From: CAZNKU01 sp045545235
GTDB taxonomy: Bacteria > Bacillota > Clostridia > Monoglobales > Firm-18
NCBI GenBank assembly: GCA_045545235.1
Contig: JAZQAN010000010.1
Coordinates: 54,949 to 118,948 of the forward strand
Direction of reading: 5' to 3'
Length of the DNA stretch: 64,000 nucleotides
A program made the translations under genes and the position numbers. Each line of letters opens with the position of its first letter. Position 1 is the first letter of the stretch. Of the stretch, positions 1-8,976 are shown piece after piece. The notes below the pieces were generated by a model. It did no database searches and was not told where the DNA came from. It saw only the letters and a list, made by a program, of their open reading frames with translations.

Positions 1-492
1 CGCTATACTCATCATCATCGCAAGCTCGTGTGACGGCAATCCTATTTTGGAAAAAGGACTCAACAGTCTTTCCATACCATCAGTAAGCTCAATAGGTGAA
101 GTTGTATAAGTAAGCAATGATGTACCCATAACCAAAAAGGTTATGCGAAAAATCATATAAATTGCGTTTGCTACACCATCTTTTGTTACAACAATAAATC
201 CCGCATTCCATAAAACCTCGCCGTTTCTTGTAAACAGTATATTAAGTATTGCAGTAAATACAACAAAAAACAACACAGGTTTAACGGCTTTTAGCATATA
301 TCCGAAAGGTATTTTCGAAATTCCAATCATAAATATCGTAAACAAAACAAGTGCAAGGTAACCATATATGCTGTTTATACAGAAAATAACAATCATAAAA
401 ACAACAGCAAGCACAATTTTAATTCTTGCATCCATATTGTGAATATACGACTCGCCGGGAAAATACTGTCCCAAGGTTATATCCTTAAGCAT
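1..492 (-). CDS. ecfT: Energy-coupling factor transporter transmembrane protein EcfT (partial, C-terminus off the window)
   Basis: Translating the minus strand from the ATG at 490-492 stays open for 164 codons to the window edge. The product is hydrophobic and begins MLKDITLGQYFPGESYIHN, then has several membrane segments and ends at the edge in GLPSHELAMMMSIA, which matches the conserved region of EcfT that precedes the coupling helices. EcfT is the membrane scaffold of group II ECF vitamin and metal importers: it couples the ATPase pair to exchangeable S components. The start codon overlaps the stop of the upstream ATPase gene by 8 bp (ATGCTTAA), so translation is coupled. The C-terminal part, including at least one Ala-Arg-Gly coupling motif, lies outside the window. 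Confidence 0.9.
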   Translation of the reverse strand, partial: MLKDITLGQYFPGESYIHNMDARIKIVLAVVFMIVIFCINSIYGYLALVLFTIFMIGISKIPFGYMLKAVKPVLFFVVFTAILNILFTRNGEVLWNAGFIVVTKDGVANAIYMIFRITFLVMGTSLLTYTTSPIELTDGMERLLSPFSKIGLPSHELAMMMSIA

Positions 493-2200
493 TTACAGCA
501 CCTCCGTTCATCTTAACCATATATTCTACCGCACGCTCAACTGTGCATACTTTCACACCACAAAGTCTATCCATAAGTCGTGTTATCTGCGGTGCGGTAA
601 CCCCTATTTTTTCAAGACTTTCATAATCCGAGAAAACTTCTATAGGCGTTCCGTCTGCAAAAATTTCTCCCTCATTCATAACTACAACACGTTTTGCACA
701 CTCTGCAACGTCTTCCATATCGTGAGAAACAAGCACTATGGTAATTCCATATTCATCGTGCATCTTTCTTATACGCTTCAAAAGTTTTTTTCTGCCCATA
801 GGGTCAAGACCTGCAGTAGGCTCGTCAAGTACAAGAACTTCAGGCTGCATCGCAAGAATACCTGCAATTGCCACACGGCGTTTCTGACCACCCGAAAGTT
901 CGAATGGCGATTTTTCAAGCCATTTTTCATCAACCCCTGCTATTTCACAGGCATATTTAACTCTTTCTTCCACTTCTTCATTGGTAAGCCCCATATTTTT
1001 AGGTCCAAAAGCAATATCAAGCCGTACAGTTTCTTCAAAAAGTTGGTGCTCGGGGTACTGAAAAACAAGACCAACAGTTGTTCTTATTTCCCTAAGACTT
1101 GTATTTTTATCACCAATGTTTTTTCCTTTTACCCATACTTCTCCGCTACTTGGCTTTGCAAGTGCATTGAACATCTGAAGCATAGTGGATTTACCGCTTC
1201 CCGTATGCCCTATAACTGCAAGAAAATCTCCTTTGTTAACATTAAGACTGATATTGTTAACCGCACTTTTCGAAGCCGGAGAATTAGATGCATATTCATA
1301 AGAAACATTTTTTAGTTCTATAACAGGTTCAACATTTACGGATTTTTTTTCAGCATCAAAAGCAACGGTGCCGCATTTTAAAAACGGCTTTATTTCAGCC
1401 ACAGCCTGTTCTATTGTAAGTATATCATTTTTAATATCAAAACCGCATTTTTTTAGCCTGTATGCAAATTCGGTAACCTGAGGAACATCGAGTCCTATTT
1501 CTTTTATTTTTTCAACATCTGCAAAAACTTTTTCAGGCTTATCATCAATTATTATTCTGCCATTATCCATTACAACTACACGGTCAGCAAGAACAGCCTC
1601 ATCCATATTGTGTGTTATAATCACAACAGTCATATTATTTTCCCTGTTCAGCCTTTTCAAGGTAGATAAAACCTCTCGTCTGCCTATTGGGTCAAGCATG
1701 GCAGTAGGCTCGTCAAGAACTATATACTTAGGCTCCATAGCAAGTATTCCTGCAATTGCAATTCTTTGCTTCTGCCCCCCAGAAAGCAGATGTGGGGCAC
1801 GTTTTTTAGCTTTAGACATACCTACAGCCTCCAGAGCAGCATCAACACGACGACGTATTTCTGCTGATGGAACACCCATATTTTCAGGAGCAAATGCCAC
1901 ATCTTCTTCTACCACAGTAGCTACAATCTGATTATCGGGATTCTGAAAAACCATACCCACAGTCTGCCTTATATCATAAAGCAATTTTTCGTCAGATGTA
2001 TCCATTTTCTCAACGTAAACCTTTCCCCCTACAGGAAGGTTTATGGCATTAAAATGCTTCGCCAGGGTCGATTTACCGCTGCCGTTGTGTCCCAGAATAG
2101 CCGTAAACCCACCCTTGTGAATTTCAATATTAATATTTTTGAGAATGTTTGAATCCGCTTCCCCGTCATAACGAAAAACCAGATTTTCTGCTTTTATCAT
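485..2200 (-). CDS. ecfA: Fused ECF transporter ATPase (EcfA1-EcfA2 in one chain)
   Basis: The 571-residue product holds two complete ABC ATPase halves. Half one has Walker A GHNGSGKST at residues 37-45, the EcfA1-like stretch MVFQNPDNQIVATVVEEDVA, signature LSGGQKQR and Walker B followed by DEPTAMLDP. Half two has Walker A GHTGSGKST at 331-339, the EcfA2-like stretch VFQYPEHQLFEETV, signature LSGGQKRR and DEPTAGLDP. Both look catalytically intact. EcfA1 and EcfA2 usually come from two adjacent genes of roughly 280 residues each, so this is a head-to-tail fusion of the heterodimer. The ATG follows the stop of the upstream methyltransferase gene directly, and the 3' end overlaps ecfT, giving a tight three-gene operon. 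The transported substrate cannot be told because no S component is visible. Confidence 0.93.
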   Translation of the reverse strand: MIKAENLVFRYDGEADSNILKNINIEIHKGGFTAILGHNGSGKSTLAKHFNAINLPVGGKVYVEKMDTSDEKLLYDIRQTVGMVFQNPDNQIVATVVEEDVAFAPENMGVPSAEIRRRVDAALEAVGMSKAKKRAPHLLSGGQKQRIAIAGILAMEPKYIVLDEPTAMLDPIGRREVLSTLKRLNRENNMTVVIITHNMDEAVLADRVVVMDNGRIIIDDKPEKVFADVEKIKEIGLDVPQVTEFAYRLKKCGFDIKNDILTIEQAVAEIKPFLKCGTVAFDAEKKSVNVEPVIELKNVSYEYASNSPASKSAVNNISLNVNKGDFLAVIGHTGSGKSTMLQMFNALAKPSSGEVWVKGKNIGDKNTSLREIRTTVGLVFQYPEHQLFEETVRLDIAFGPKNMGLTNEEVEERVKYACEIAGVDEKWLEKSPFELSGGQKRRVAIAGILAMQPEVLVLDEPTAGLDPMGRKKLLKRIRKMHDEYGITIVLVSHDMEDVAECAKRVVVMNEGEIFADGTPIEVFSDYESLEKIGVTAPQITRLMDRLCGVKVCTVERAVEYMVKMNGGAVNA

Positions 2201-3067
2201 TTATTTCATCACCCATCTTGCAGATGAACCGCAAGGTAAAATCAAACCTTTATCCTTCATTGGAATACCAATTTCATCAGCAGTAGCTTCACCGCCGAAT
2301 TTTTTACCAACAGTAAGGGTAAGTACATTTGCCATAGTTGCAGCACTCAACCCTGTAGTATATGAATTCAAAAGAACAAACAAAGGATTATCACTTAAAA
2401 CCTCTGCACATTGTTCAACAAAACCAAAAAGCTCTGTTTCGATTTTCCATACTTCACCACCCGGACCACGTCCATATGAAGGAGGGTCCATAATAATAGC
2501 ATCATATTTTCTGCCACGGCGTATTTCACGCTGAACAAATTTCATACAGTCATCAACAATATATCGTATTGGTCTGTCTGCAATATTTGTAAGCTGAGCA
2601 TTGTCTTTTGCGTGCGCAACAATTCCTTTAGAAGCATCAACGTGACAAACCGATGCCCCTGCACAGGATGCTGCAACAGTTGCCCCGCCTGTATAGGCAA
2701 ACAAATTGAGAACATTTATAGGTCTGTTTGCATTTCTTATTAAATTATCCGCCCACTGCCAGTTAACAAGCTGTTCAGGAAACAAGCCCATATGTTTAAA
2801 GTTCATAGGCTTTATTTTAAATTTGTAATTCCCCTGTGAAATTGTCCAGCTTTCAGGCAAATCCTTAAAAAACTGCCACTGACCGCCACCACTGTTACTG
2901 CGGTTGTATCTGCCGTCGGCTTTTTTCCACAATGGGTTGTTGCTTTTACTTCCCCATACGGCTTGAGGGTCAGGTCTTACAAAAACGTACTTACCCCATC
3001 TTTCAAGTCTCTGACCATCTGCTGCGTCTAAAAGTTCATAATCTTTCCAATCACTACTGTACCACAT
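2201..3067 (-). CDS. Class I SAM-dependent methyltransferase, COG1092 (RlmI/RlmK-like) type
   Basis: A 288-residue protein with a Rossmann-type SAM-binding motif, NLFAYTGGATVAAS, and the catalytic-region motif MDPPSYGRG typical of DPP(S/Y/F) nucleic-acid methyltransferases. The family (PF10672 type) includes 23S rRNA m5C/m7G methyltransferases, but this protein lacks the N-terminal PUA domain of RlmI, so the exact target is uncertain. It starts at an ATG preceded by an AGGGG ribosome binding site. It is first in an operon with the ECF ATPase: its TAA is followed without a gap by the ATG of the ATPase gene. rRNA methylation is the best guess, not something shown by the sequence. Confidence 0.85.
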   Translation of the reverse strand: MWYSSDWKDYELLDAADGQRLERWGKYVFVRPDPQAVWGSKSNNPLWKKADGRYNRSNSGGGQWQFFKDLPESWTISQGNYKFKIKPMNFKHMGLFPEQLVNWQWADNLIRNANRPINVLNLFAYTGGATVAASCAGASVCHVDASKGIVAHAKDNAQLTNIADRPIRYIVDDCMKFVQREIRRGRKYDAIIMDPPSYGRGPGGEVWKIETELFGFVEQCAEVLSDNPLFVLLNSYTTGLSAATMANVLTLTVGKKFGGEATADEIGIPMKDKGLILPCGSSARWVMK

Positions 3068-3154
3068 ATATTAACCCCTAAATATTCAAAATAATTAACA
3101 ATTTATTATACTATATAAATCAAATTTTTTCAATAGGTATAACATCGCATAATT

Positions 3155-3961
3155 CTACAAATATTTTTTAAAATATTCCATACCATTCAGCACATATTCT
3201 GAATTTACAGATTCTACTATCATATCCACCACACATATATTCTCATCAAGCTTTTTAAAGAGATAGTCAAAATCAACAACACCTGTGCCTGCAGGAACCA
3301 CCTTTTTTTTGCCCTCAGCAATATCAATATCCTTAAGATGAACAAGACGTATTTTATCACGGAAATTATCTATATATAAATCAAGAATATCCTGTTGTCT
3401 GTCTATATTTTCGGCACTTAACAATCCTACAAAATCCAGAACACAGCACATATTAGGCGAATTTATTTCATCAAGAAACTTTCTGAACAAATCTATATTC
3501 CATATTGAGTGATGATAGCACACCTCAATTCCTACAGTTACCCCAAACTTTTCAGCACATTCTGCCATTTTTTTACCGGTTTCCACAACACGTCTGTAAT
3601 TTTCTGCTGAACGTGTTTCTTCCAGGGTATCACGAACGCCTGTTTCGGTGCATATCATATCTGCCCCTACATATTTTGCAAATTCTGTATTTTTCATAAA
3701 TCTTTCTGCTTCAGAATCCCCATCTGCCGCCATATTTATGTAGCAACCCAAAGAAGATATATGTATTCCTTCAAGCTTGTTTTTAATGTAATTTCCAAGT
3801 GCTGGTGTATAACAATTTTTACCCCAGTCAAATTCTGTTGATATTTTACCGGGAGTAAGCTGAATGCGATCTATATTATTTGATTTTAAATTAGCCGCAA
3901 CCTGTTCAAAAGTTTCAGCCTTAAAAGCGTGCCCTGTTGCACCAAGATTTTTTATTGTCAT
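3155..3961 (-). CDS. Sugar phosphate isomerase/epimerase-like TIM-barrel protein
   Basis: The protein of about 268 residues has the xylose-isomerase-like/AP-endonuclease-2 fold pattern (PF01261). Candidate metal ligands lie in order: Glu in GIEVCYHH, Asp in CCVLDFVG, His in RLVHLKD and Glu in MIVESV, the usual E-D-H-E set. Family members interconvert sugars, inositols or hydroxypyruvate; nothing here fixes the substrate. A reading frame extends to a TTG at 3970, but that codon abuts the GGGGG ribosome binding site, whereas the ATG at 3961 is 9 bases from it and is preferred. The gene stands alone with its own promoter (3994-4022). A second member of the family lies at 32109-32879. Confidence 0.8.
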   Translation of the reverse strand: MTIKNLGATGHAFKAETFEQVAANLKSNNIDRIQLTPGKISTEFDWGKNCYTPALGNYIKNKLEGIHISSLGCYINMAADGDSEAERFMKNTEFAKYVGADMICTETGVRDTLEETRSAENYRRVVETGKKMAECAEKFGVTVGIEVCYHHSIWNIDLFRKFLDEINSPNMCCVLDFVGLLSAENIDRQQDILDLYIDNFRDKIRLVHLKDIDIAEGKKKVVPAGTGVVDFDYLFKKLDENICVVDMIVESVNSEYVLNGMEYFKKYL

Positions 3962-3993
3962 ATCATACAACCCCCATAATTTACTTTATAACA

Positions 3994-4022
3994 ATTATAT
4001 ATAAAAATTGTAATAAATGCAA
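3994..4022 (-). promoter_or_regulatory. Sigma-A-type promoter of the sugar isomerase gene
   Basis: On the minus strand a TTGCAT -35 element and a perfect TATAAT -10 element are separated by 17 bases, about 35 bases upstream of the start codon. Confidence 0.6.
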
Positions 4023-4074
4023 TACAAACACACATAAAATTTAATATTGATTCTTTTATTTAAGAGGTGTTTTT

Positions 4075-4767
4075 ATGCTGTTTATAATCCGAAAAACTCA
4101 AATTTTTCTTTCGTGTGCCATCATATTTATTTTTGTGTTGTCTGTTACCGCATATAATTATGCTTCAAACCAACCATCTCCACAAACCAACGCCAACATT
4201 CTGGTTGTGGACGCAGGTCATGGCGGTATGGATGGAGGTGCCGTAGGAAATGAAGGAACACTTGAAAAAGACGTCAATTTAAAAGTTGCAATATATCTAA
4301 AAGAAATTGCAGAAAAAAACGGTAAGAAAGTAATACTTACCAGAAATGAGGATGTGTCATTACATACAACTAAAAGCAGCAGGGTACGTGATCAGAAAAG
4401 GTCTGACCTTGAAAACAGACGGCAAATATTACAAACCAATAATAATGGAATTTTTGTGAGCATACATATGAATAAATATGACAGCAAAACAGTAAGAGGT
4501 TCACAAGTTTTTTATGCCGATAATGACCAAAGCAGAATTCTCGCAAACAAAATTCAGGCTGCACTTATAAGCGGACTAGCAGACGGAAACAAAAGAATTG
4601 CAAAGCCAGCCCCTTCAAACCTATATATTTTCAAAGGCTGTAATTCAACAGCCGTAGTTGTGGAATGTGGCTTTTTGTCATGCCCTGAAGAAGAAAAACT
4701 GCTTTCTGACACCAATTATCAGAAAAAGCTTGCACAATGCATATACGATGGTATTTATAACAAATGA
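4075..4767 (+). CDS. cwlD: N-acetylmuramoyl-L-alanine amidase CwlD
   Basis: A 230-residue Amidase_3 protein with an N-terminal membrane anchor or signal segment (residues about 8-28). Zinc-site residues are visible: His in VVDAGHGGMDGGA, Glu in GTLEKDVN, His in VSIHMNKY, and the catalytic Glu in VVVECGFLS. Length and motif layout match CwlD, which removes peptides from muramic acid so that muramic-delta-lactam can form in the spore cortex. The start has a good AAGAGG ribosome binding site. It is convergent with a SleB-type hydrolase gene (4791-5627), whose family recognises delta-lactam-containing cortex. The two genes share one terminator hairpin that contains both stop codons. Confidence 0.88.
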   Translation: MLFIIRKTQIFLSCAIIFIFVLSVTAYNYASNQPSPQTNANILVVDAGHGGMDGGAVGNEGTLEKDVNLKVAIYLKEIAEKNGKKVILTRNEDVSLHTTKSSRVRDQKRSDLENRRQILQTNNNGIFVSIHMNKYDSKTVRGSQVFYADNDQSRILANKIQAALISGLADGNKRIAKPAPSNLYIFKGCNSTAVVVECGFLSCPEEEKLLSDTNYQKKLAQCIYDGIYNK

Positions 4768-4797
4768 GAGGTACAAAGCCCTCTCATTTGTTATAAA
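4754..4797. terminator. Bidirectional terminator shared by cwlD and the SleB-type gene
   Basis: A perfect 17-bp inverted repeat (arms 4754-4770 and 4781-4797) with a 10-base loop. The arm TTTATAACAAATGAGAG includes the cwlD stop codon, and the opposite arm includes the stop codon of the converging gene, so both transcripts end in the same stem. Confidence 0.8.
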
Positions 4798-5627
4798 TAG
4801 AAAGAATGATTGTGTATAGTAGTATAATATTTTCTGTTATTTACTATCCAGAAATTTGTTGCAATTTTTTTGTTCAGAAAGTACAGACAGTCACCTACAT
4901 AATTTTCGCCGTACACTGCACGTTTTGCCGAATATACACTTTTTAGTGATGGGTTATTATAAATTGTACCATTTGCAACAGGTTGAAACTGAACACCATA
5001 ATTGCGATCAAAAATCACACCATATATTGAATTGGGATATTCTTTGCTTTTAACACGGTTCAGCACTACATTTGCAACACCGATCTGCCCCTTTACAGGT
5101 TCTCCCTGACTTTCTGCATGCACAATTCTTGAAAGCCACAAAACATCATCATAAGAATAATTATTTGCCCTGTATTTTACAGGCACATTAACCCCTTCCT
5201 TACTTATTTTTACCGCATATAAAATTTGGTCCCATTCCACCTTTGCCTCCGAATTTTCTGCAAAAAACCTAAGCGGAATCATTGTCCTGCCATTTTTAAT
5301 ATTTGCTTTTTCAGGCATTTCCTTTTTTTCGCCATTTACATAGGCGTAGCTTTCTCCAATATAAAATTCAAGCTTACTGTAACCTCTTATTGTCGCCTTT
5401 TTAGAAGAATTATCCCACTCTATGTCGGTAACCCCCAAGGCATTACAGATGGCACGCACAGGAATAAACGTTGTTCCGTCTTTTATATACGGACCCGAGT
5501 CTGTACTAATCTCCTTTTCATTAACATAAATACTGATTGGCATACTGTTATTGGCATACACCGAAATCATAGCCATTATAAATAGCAAAAACACAATACC
5601 CATAACAGTAAAAAGTTTTTTTAACAT
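4791..5627 (-). CDS. SleB/CwlJ-type cell wall hydrolase with N-terminal copper-amine-oxidase-like domain
   Basis: The 278-residue protein starts with a signal peptide or anchor (LFTVMGIVFLLFIMAMISVYA). Residues about 30-145 form a Cu_amine_oxidN1-type repeat domain: ISTDSGPYIKDGTTFIPVRA and a second copy NGRTMIPLRFFAE. The C-terminal part is a Hydrolase_2 (SleB) domain with the catalytic glutamate in RIVHAESQGEP and the conserved GQIGVANVVLNRV. SleB-type enzymes are lytic transglycosylases acting on cortex peptidoglycan during germination; the stalk-like N-terminal domain is thought to bind the wall. The start has an AAAGGAG ribosome binding site. Pairing with cwlD on the opposite strand fits a cortex role, but a vegetative wall function cannot be excluded. 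Confidence 0.85.
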   Translation of the reverse strand: MLKKLFTVMGIVFLLFIMAMISVYANNSMPISIYVNEKEISTDSGPYIKDGTTFIPVRAICNALGVTDIEWDNSSKKATIRGYSKLEFYIGESYAYVNGEKKEMPEKANIKNGRTMIPLRFFAENSEAKVEWDQILYAVKISKEGVNVPVKYRANNYSYDDVLWLSRIVHAESQGEPVKGQIGVANVVLNRVKSKEYPNSIYGVIFDRNYGVQFQPVANGTIYNNPSLKSVYSAKRAVYGENYVGDCLYFLNKKIATNFWIVNNRKYYTTIHNHSFYL

Positions 5628-5720
5628 CTCTTTCTCCTTTCCGTATTAATGTCAATTACCCCAAAATTATATCACATTATGTAAACCTGTTCAATGTTCA
5701 AATACAGGTAATCCCGCCAA

Positions 5721-5757
5721 AAAAAGGATGCAAAAACTTTAGTTTCTGCACCCTTTT
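5721..5757 (-). terminator. Rho-independent terminator of clpC
   Basis: On the minus strand AAAGGGTGCAGAAACT pairs imperfectly with AGTTTTTGCATCCTTT, followed by a T run, directly after the clpC stop codon. Confidence 0.75.
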
Positions 5758-5762
5758 AATTA

Positions 5763-8165
5763 TCACACTACCGTAAGTTGTTTTATCTTTAACTCATTGT
5801 CAAACACTATTTCATACTCTGTATGTTTTTTTATTTCACCTTTTAAAATTGCATCCGCAACATAATCCTCAACAGTACTCTGAACATTTCTTCTTAAAAA
5901 TCTTGCACCGTATTCAGGGGCGTAAGAAATTTGAGAAATGTGCAAAACAACCGAATCATCAAATTTTACAAAAATACCGGTTTCACCTAATCTTACAGAA
6001 ATTTCAGCAAGCATTTTTTTGCATATTTCCTTGATATTCTCTTTTGAAAGAGTATTGAAAACAACTATATTATCAACACGGTTTACAAATTCAGGTTTAA
6101 GAGTTTTTTTGAGTGCATCATTTATTGATTTTTCAAAAGATTCTTCTCTTTCACCATTATCAAACCCAACAGTTTTTTTATTCAGAATATCAGCGGCGCC
6201 AATATTTGTAGTCATAATCACAACTGTATTTCTAAAATCGGTTTTTCTGCCCTGAGAATCAGTAAGAATACCATCCTCCATTATCTGCAAAAGAATGTTA
6301 AGAACATCGGGATGTGCCTTTTCAATTTCATCAAAAAGCACTACAGAATATGGCTTTCTGCGTACATTTTCCGTAAGCTTGCCGCCGCTTTCATGCCCTA
6401 CATATCCGGGAGGTGCACCTATAAGCTTGGCTACGGAATGTTGTTCCATAAGCTCACTCATATCTATTCTTATAAGATTTTTATCACTGCCAAACACTAC
6501 AGTTGCAAGTTGTTTTGCAAGCTCTGTCTTCCCAACTCCGGTAGGACCTGCAAACACAAATGTTCCCATAGGTCGCTGAGGATTTTTAAGTCCTGTTCTG
6601 CCACGTTTAATTGCCTTTGAAACTACGGAAACTGCCTTGTCCTGACCAATAATAACGTCCTTTAACAAATCTTCCATATTAAGCAAAGAGTTTTCTTCTT
6701 TTTCCGAAAGTTTTGTTACAGGTATCCCTGTCCATTGTGCCACAACTTCCGCAATATGTTCAGGCATAAGCGTAAGTTCTTCATTAATAGCATTTTCGCT
6801 TTTTCTTGCAAATGAAAGTTCTTTTTTCAGTGATTGCACATTCATCCTGCATTGTGACGCCTTGTCAAAATCAGCATTTTTAAGGCTTTCATCAAGATTA
6901 TCCTCTTCAAGTTTAATACGTTTTTTCAACCGCACTATTTCTGAATTATCATCACCGTAATTTATTTTTATTCTTGATGCGGCTTCATCAACCAGATCTA
7001 TGGCTTTATCGGGCAAAAATCTATCCTGAATATACCTTACTGACATACTTACTGCCGCGTTTAAACTCTCGTTGGTTATTTTTACACCATGATGCTTTTC
7101 GTAATAGCCTTTAAGTCCTTCAAGTATTTTGTAACACTCATCCTCAGTAGGCTGTTCTACTGTTACAGGCTGAAAACGGCGTTCCAATGCAGAATCCTTT
7201 TCTATATGCTTACGGTATTCATCAATTGTTGTTGCACCTATAAGCTGAATTTCGCCTCTTGCAAGCAACGGTTTCAGGATGTTAGCAGCATCTATTGATC
7301 CTTCAGCAGCACCTGCTCCGATGATTATATGCAATTCATCAATAAACAAAATAATATTTTCTGCGTCAATAACTTCGTCAAGAATTTTTTTAAGACGCTC
7401 TTCAAATTCTCCACGGTACTTTGTTCCTGCAACCATAGATGACATATCCAATGATACAAGCCTTTTACCAATGAGATTACCGCTTATTTCTCGATTGCAT
7501 ATTTTTATTGCAATACCTTCAACAATAGCAGTTTTTCCAACCCCCGGCTCACCTATAAGGCAAGGATTATTCTTTGTACGTCTTGAAAGAATCTGCACCG
7601 CACGCTGAATTTCCTTTTCACGCCCAACTACCATATCAAGCTTTTCTTCAGTTGCAAGCTTTGTAAGGTCACGGGAATATTTATCCAGAGTAGGTGTTTT
7701 TTTCACAGGCTTAACCTCACTACCCATAGATGAACATGCGATAACTGCTTTATCCTGCATTCTGCCAAGATTAACATTGAGTTTTTTCAATACCTGTACT
7801 GCAAGGTTGAATTCGTCATCAAGTATGGCAAGAAATATATGCTCTGTACCAACCGATTTTTGCTTCATTCTTTCAGCTATTTTATATGCATTTTCTATAA
7901 TTTCGCGTGTTTTTGGAGTAATACCCACATAAGGAGGATCATCATCACTGCTTTTAAAGCTCATATCCTCAACGGCAGAATATATTAATTCTTCAGAAAC
8001 TCCTGACGTTTGCAAAATTTTTGCTGCCACACAATCCTCCTCACGTATTAATCCAAGAAGAATATGTTCTGTACCAACATAACTTTGTCCAAATTCAATA
8101 ACACTTTCTTTAGCATACATCAAAACACGTTCTGCACTTTTTGTAAAATTTGTTTCAGGAAACAC
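5763..8165 (-). CDS. clpC: ATP-dependent Clp protease ATP-binding subunit ClpC
   Basis: An 800-residue double AAA+ unfoldase. It has two N-terminal Clp_N repeats (GTEHILLGLI and GTEHIFLAIL), Walker A1 GEPGVGKTAIVEG near residue 205, a UVR-like coiled middle region around 415-455, Walker A2 GPTGVGKTELAKQL near 540, and a VGF tripeptide at 666-668 at the position of the ClpP-docking loop. This layout matches ClpC, not ClpB. It feeds substrates to ClpP in the cytoplasm. The start is a GTG with an AGAGGTG ribosome binding site; an upstream ATG is out of frame. The usual partners ctsR, mcsA and mcsB are absent: its neighbour is the cps signalling operon, separated by a terminator. No CtsR-type operator was recognised. 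Confidence 0.93.
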   Translation of the reverse strand: MFPETNFTKSAERVLMYAKESVIEFGQSYVGTEHILLGLIREEDCVAAKILQTSGVSEELIYSAVEDMSFKSSDDDPPYVGITPKTREIIENAYKIAERMKQKSVGTEHIFLAILDDEFNLAVQVLKKLNVNLGRMQDKAVIACSSMGSEVKPVKKTPTLDKYSRDLTKLATEEKLDMVVGREKEIQRAVQILSRRTKNNPCLIGEPGVGKTAIVEGIAIKICNREISGNLIGKRLVSLDMSSMVAGTKYRGEFEERLKKILDEVIDAENIILFIDELHIIIGAGAAEGSIDAANILKPLLARGEIQLIGATTIDEYRKHIEKDSALERRFQPVTVEQPTEDECYKILEGLKGYYEKHHGVKITNESLNAAVSMSVRYIQDRFLPDKAIDLVDEAASRIKINYGDDNSEIVRLKKRIKLEEDNLDESLKNADFDKASQCRMNVQSLKKELSFARKSENAINEELTLMPEHIAEVVAQWTGIPVTKLSEKEENSLLNMEDLLKDVIIGQDKAVSVVSKAIKRGRTGLKNPQRPMGTFVFAGPTGVGKTELAKQLATVVFGSDKNLIRIDMSELMEQHSVAKLIGAPPGYVGHESGGKLTENVRRKPYSVVLFDEIEKAHPDVLNILLQIMEDGILTDSQGRKTDFRNTVVIMTTNIGAADILNKKTVGFDNGEREESFEKSINDALKKTLKPEFVNRVDNIVVFNTLSKENIKEICKKMLAEISVRLGETGIFVKFDDSVVLHISQISYAPEYGARFLRRNVQSTVEDYVADAILKGEIKKHTEYEIVFDNELKIKQLTVV

Positions 8166-8215
8166 AACATCACCTCTAATACAATTATTACCAATAACAT
8201 TTAGGTTAAAACAAA

Positions 8216-8252
8216 AATTTGCGGCACAGAAGCAAACTTCCGAGCCGCATTT
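8216..8252 (-). terminator. Terminator of the cpsCDB operon
   Basis: On the minus strand a stem built on GCGGC/GCCGC with an inner GGAAG/CTTC pairing is followed by a T-rich tail. It lies between cpsB and clpC and so separates the two units. Confidence 0.7.
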
Positions 8253-8262
8253 GTGAAATATT

Positions 8263-8961
8263 TTAATTAATACTTAAATTTTTTAACATTTTTTCAGCAT
8301 TGGACATATAGTATTCAATATATTCATCCCCAAGCCTGCTTCTGATTTTATTTACAGCATACCCCATACAGGGCGGTCTTTGTTCCATATTATGACAGTC
8401 AGACCCTATAAAATGTGCCGCACCGTTTCTCATTAAAGTCATCGAATTTGATTTCTTTAAAAAATTTCCGAGATTATCAACATTAACCTGATGTTTAAGC
8501 CCCATACCCATAAGTGTACTGATGTTTTCAGCACTTACCAAATCAATATATCTGTCAAGGTGGGCTATAATGATTTCCAGACTGTGTGATACTGAAATTT
8601 TAAAAATCTCTTCAAAAACCCATGGTTCCCAACGGCAATAAGGCATTTCCAGAAGCAGATAGTCCGTATTGGCTATAGCAAGTTTTCGGATATCTTTCTT
8701 ATGAAGTTCATAATCAAGCAAAACCTCTGCACCCAGTATTATTTCAACATCTTCAGGCACATAGCCTTTTATAGATTCATAAGATGCCCGTCTGTTAGCA
8801 AGAAATTCATCGATAGTAGTAAACTCTCCGTAAAAATGAGGTGTAGCAACTATTTTATTTACCCCAAAACCTTTTATTTCATCAATCATCCTCAAAGTTT
8901 CTTCAACATTTTTACTTCCATCGTCGATTCCCGGCAATATATGTGTATGTATATCTACCAT
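8263..8961 (-). CDS. cpsB: CpsB/YwqE-type PHP-fold tyrosine-protein phosphatase
   Basis: A 232-residue PHP-family protein beginning MVDIHTHILPGIDDGSKN, the signature of Mn-dependent phosphatases that act on bacterial tyrosine kinases; a second metal motif IGSDCHNM lies near the C-terminus. It dephosphorylates the partner BY-kinase (here CpsD, encoded immediately upstream) and so tunes polysaccharide chain export. The ribosome binding site is weak (CGGAA). It is the last gene of the cpsC-cpsD-cpsB unit, and no glycosyltransferase or flippase genes follow. Confidence 0.88.
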   Translation of the reverse strand: MVDIHTHILPGIDDGSKNVEETLRMIDEIKGFGVNKIVATPHFYGEFTTIDEFLANRRASYESIKGYVPEDVEIILGAEVLLDYELHKKDIRKLAIANTDYLLLEMPYCRWEPWVFEEIFKISVSHSLEIIIAHLDRYIDLVSAENISTLMGMGLKHQVNVDNLGNFLKKSNSMTLMRNGAAHFIGSDCHNMEQRPPCMGYAVNKIRSRLGDEYIEYYMSNAEKMLKNLSIN

Positions 8962-8976
8962 ATAAAATTCCGCAAA

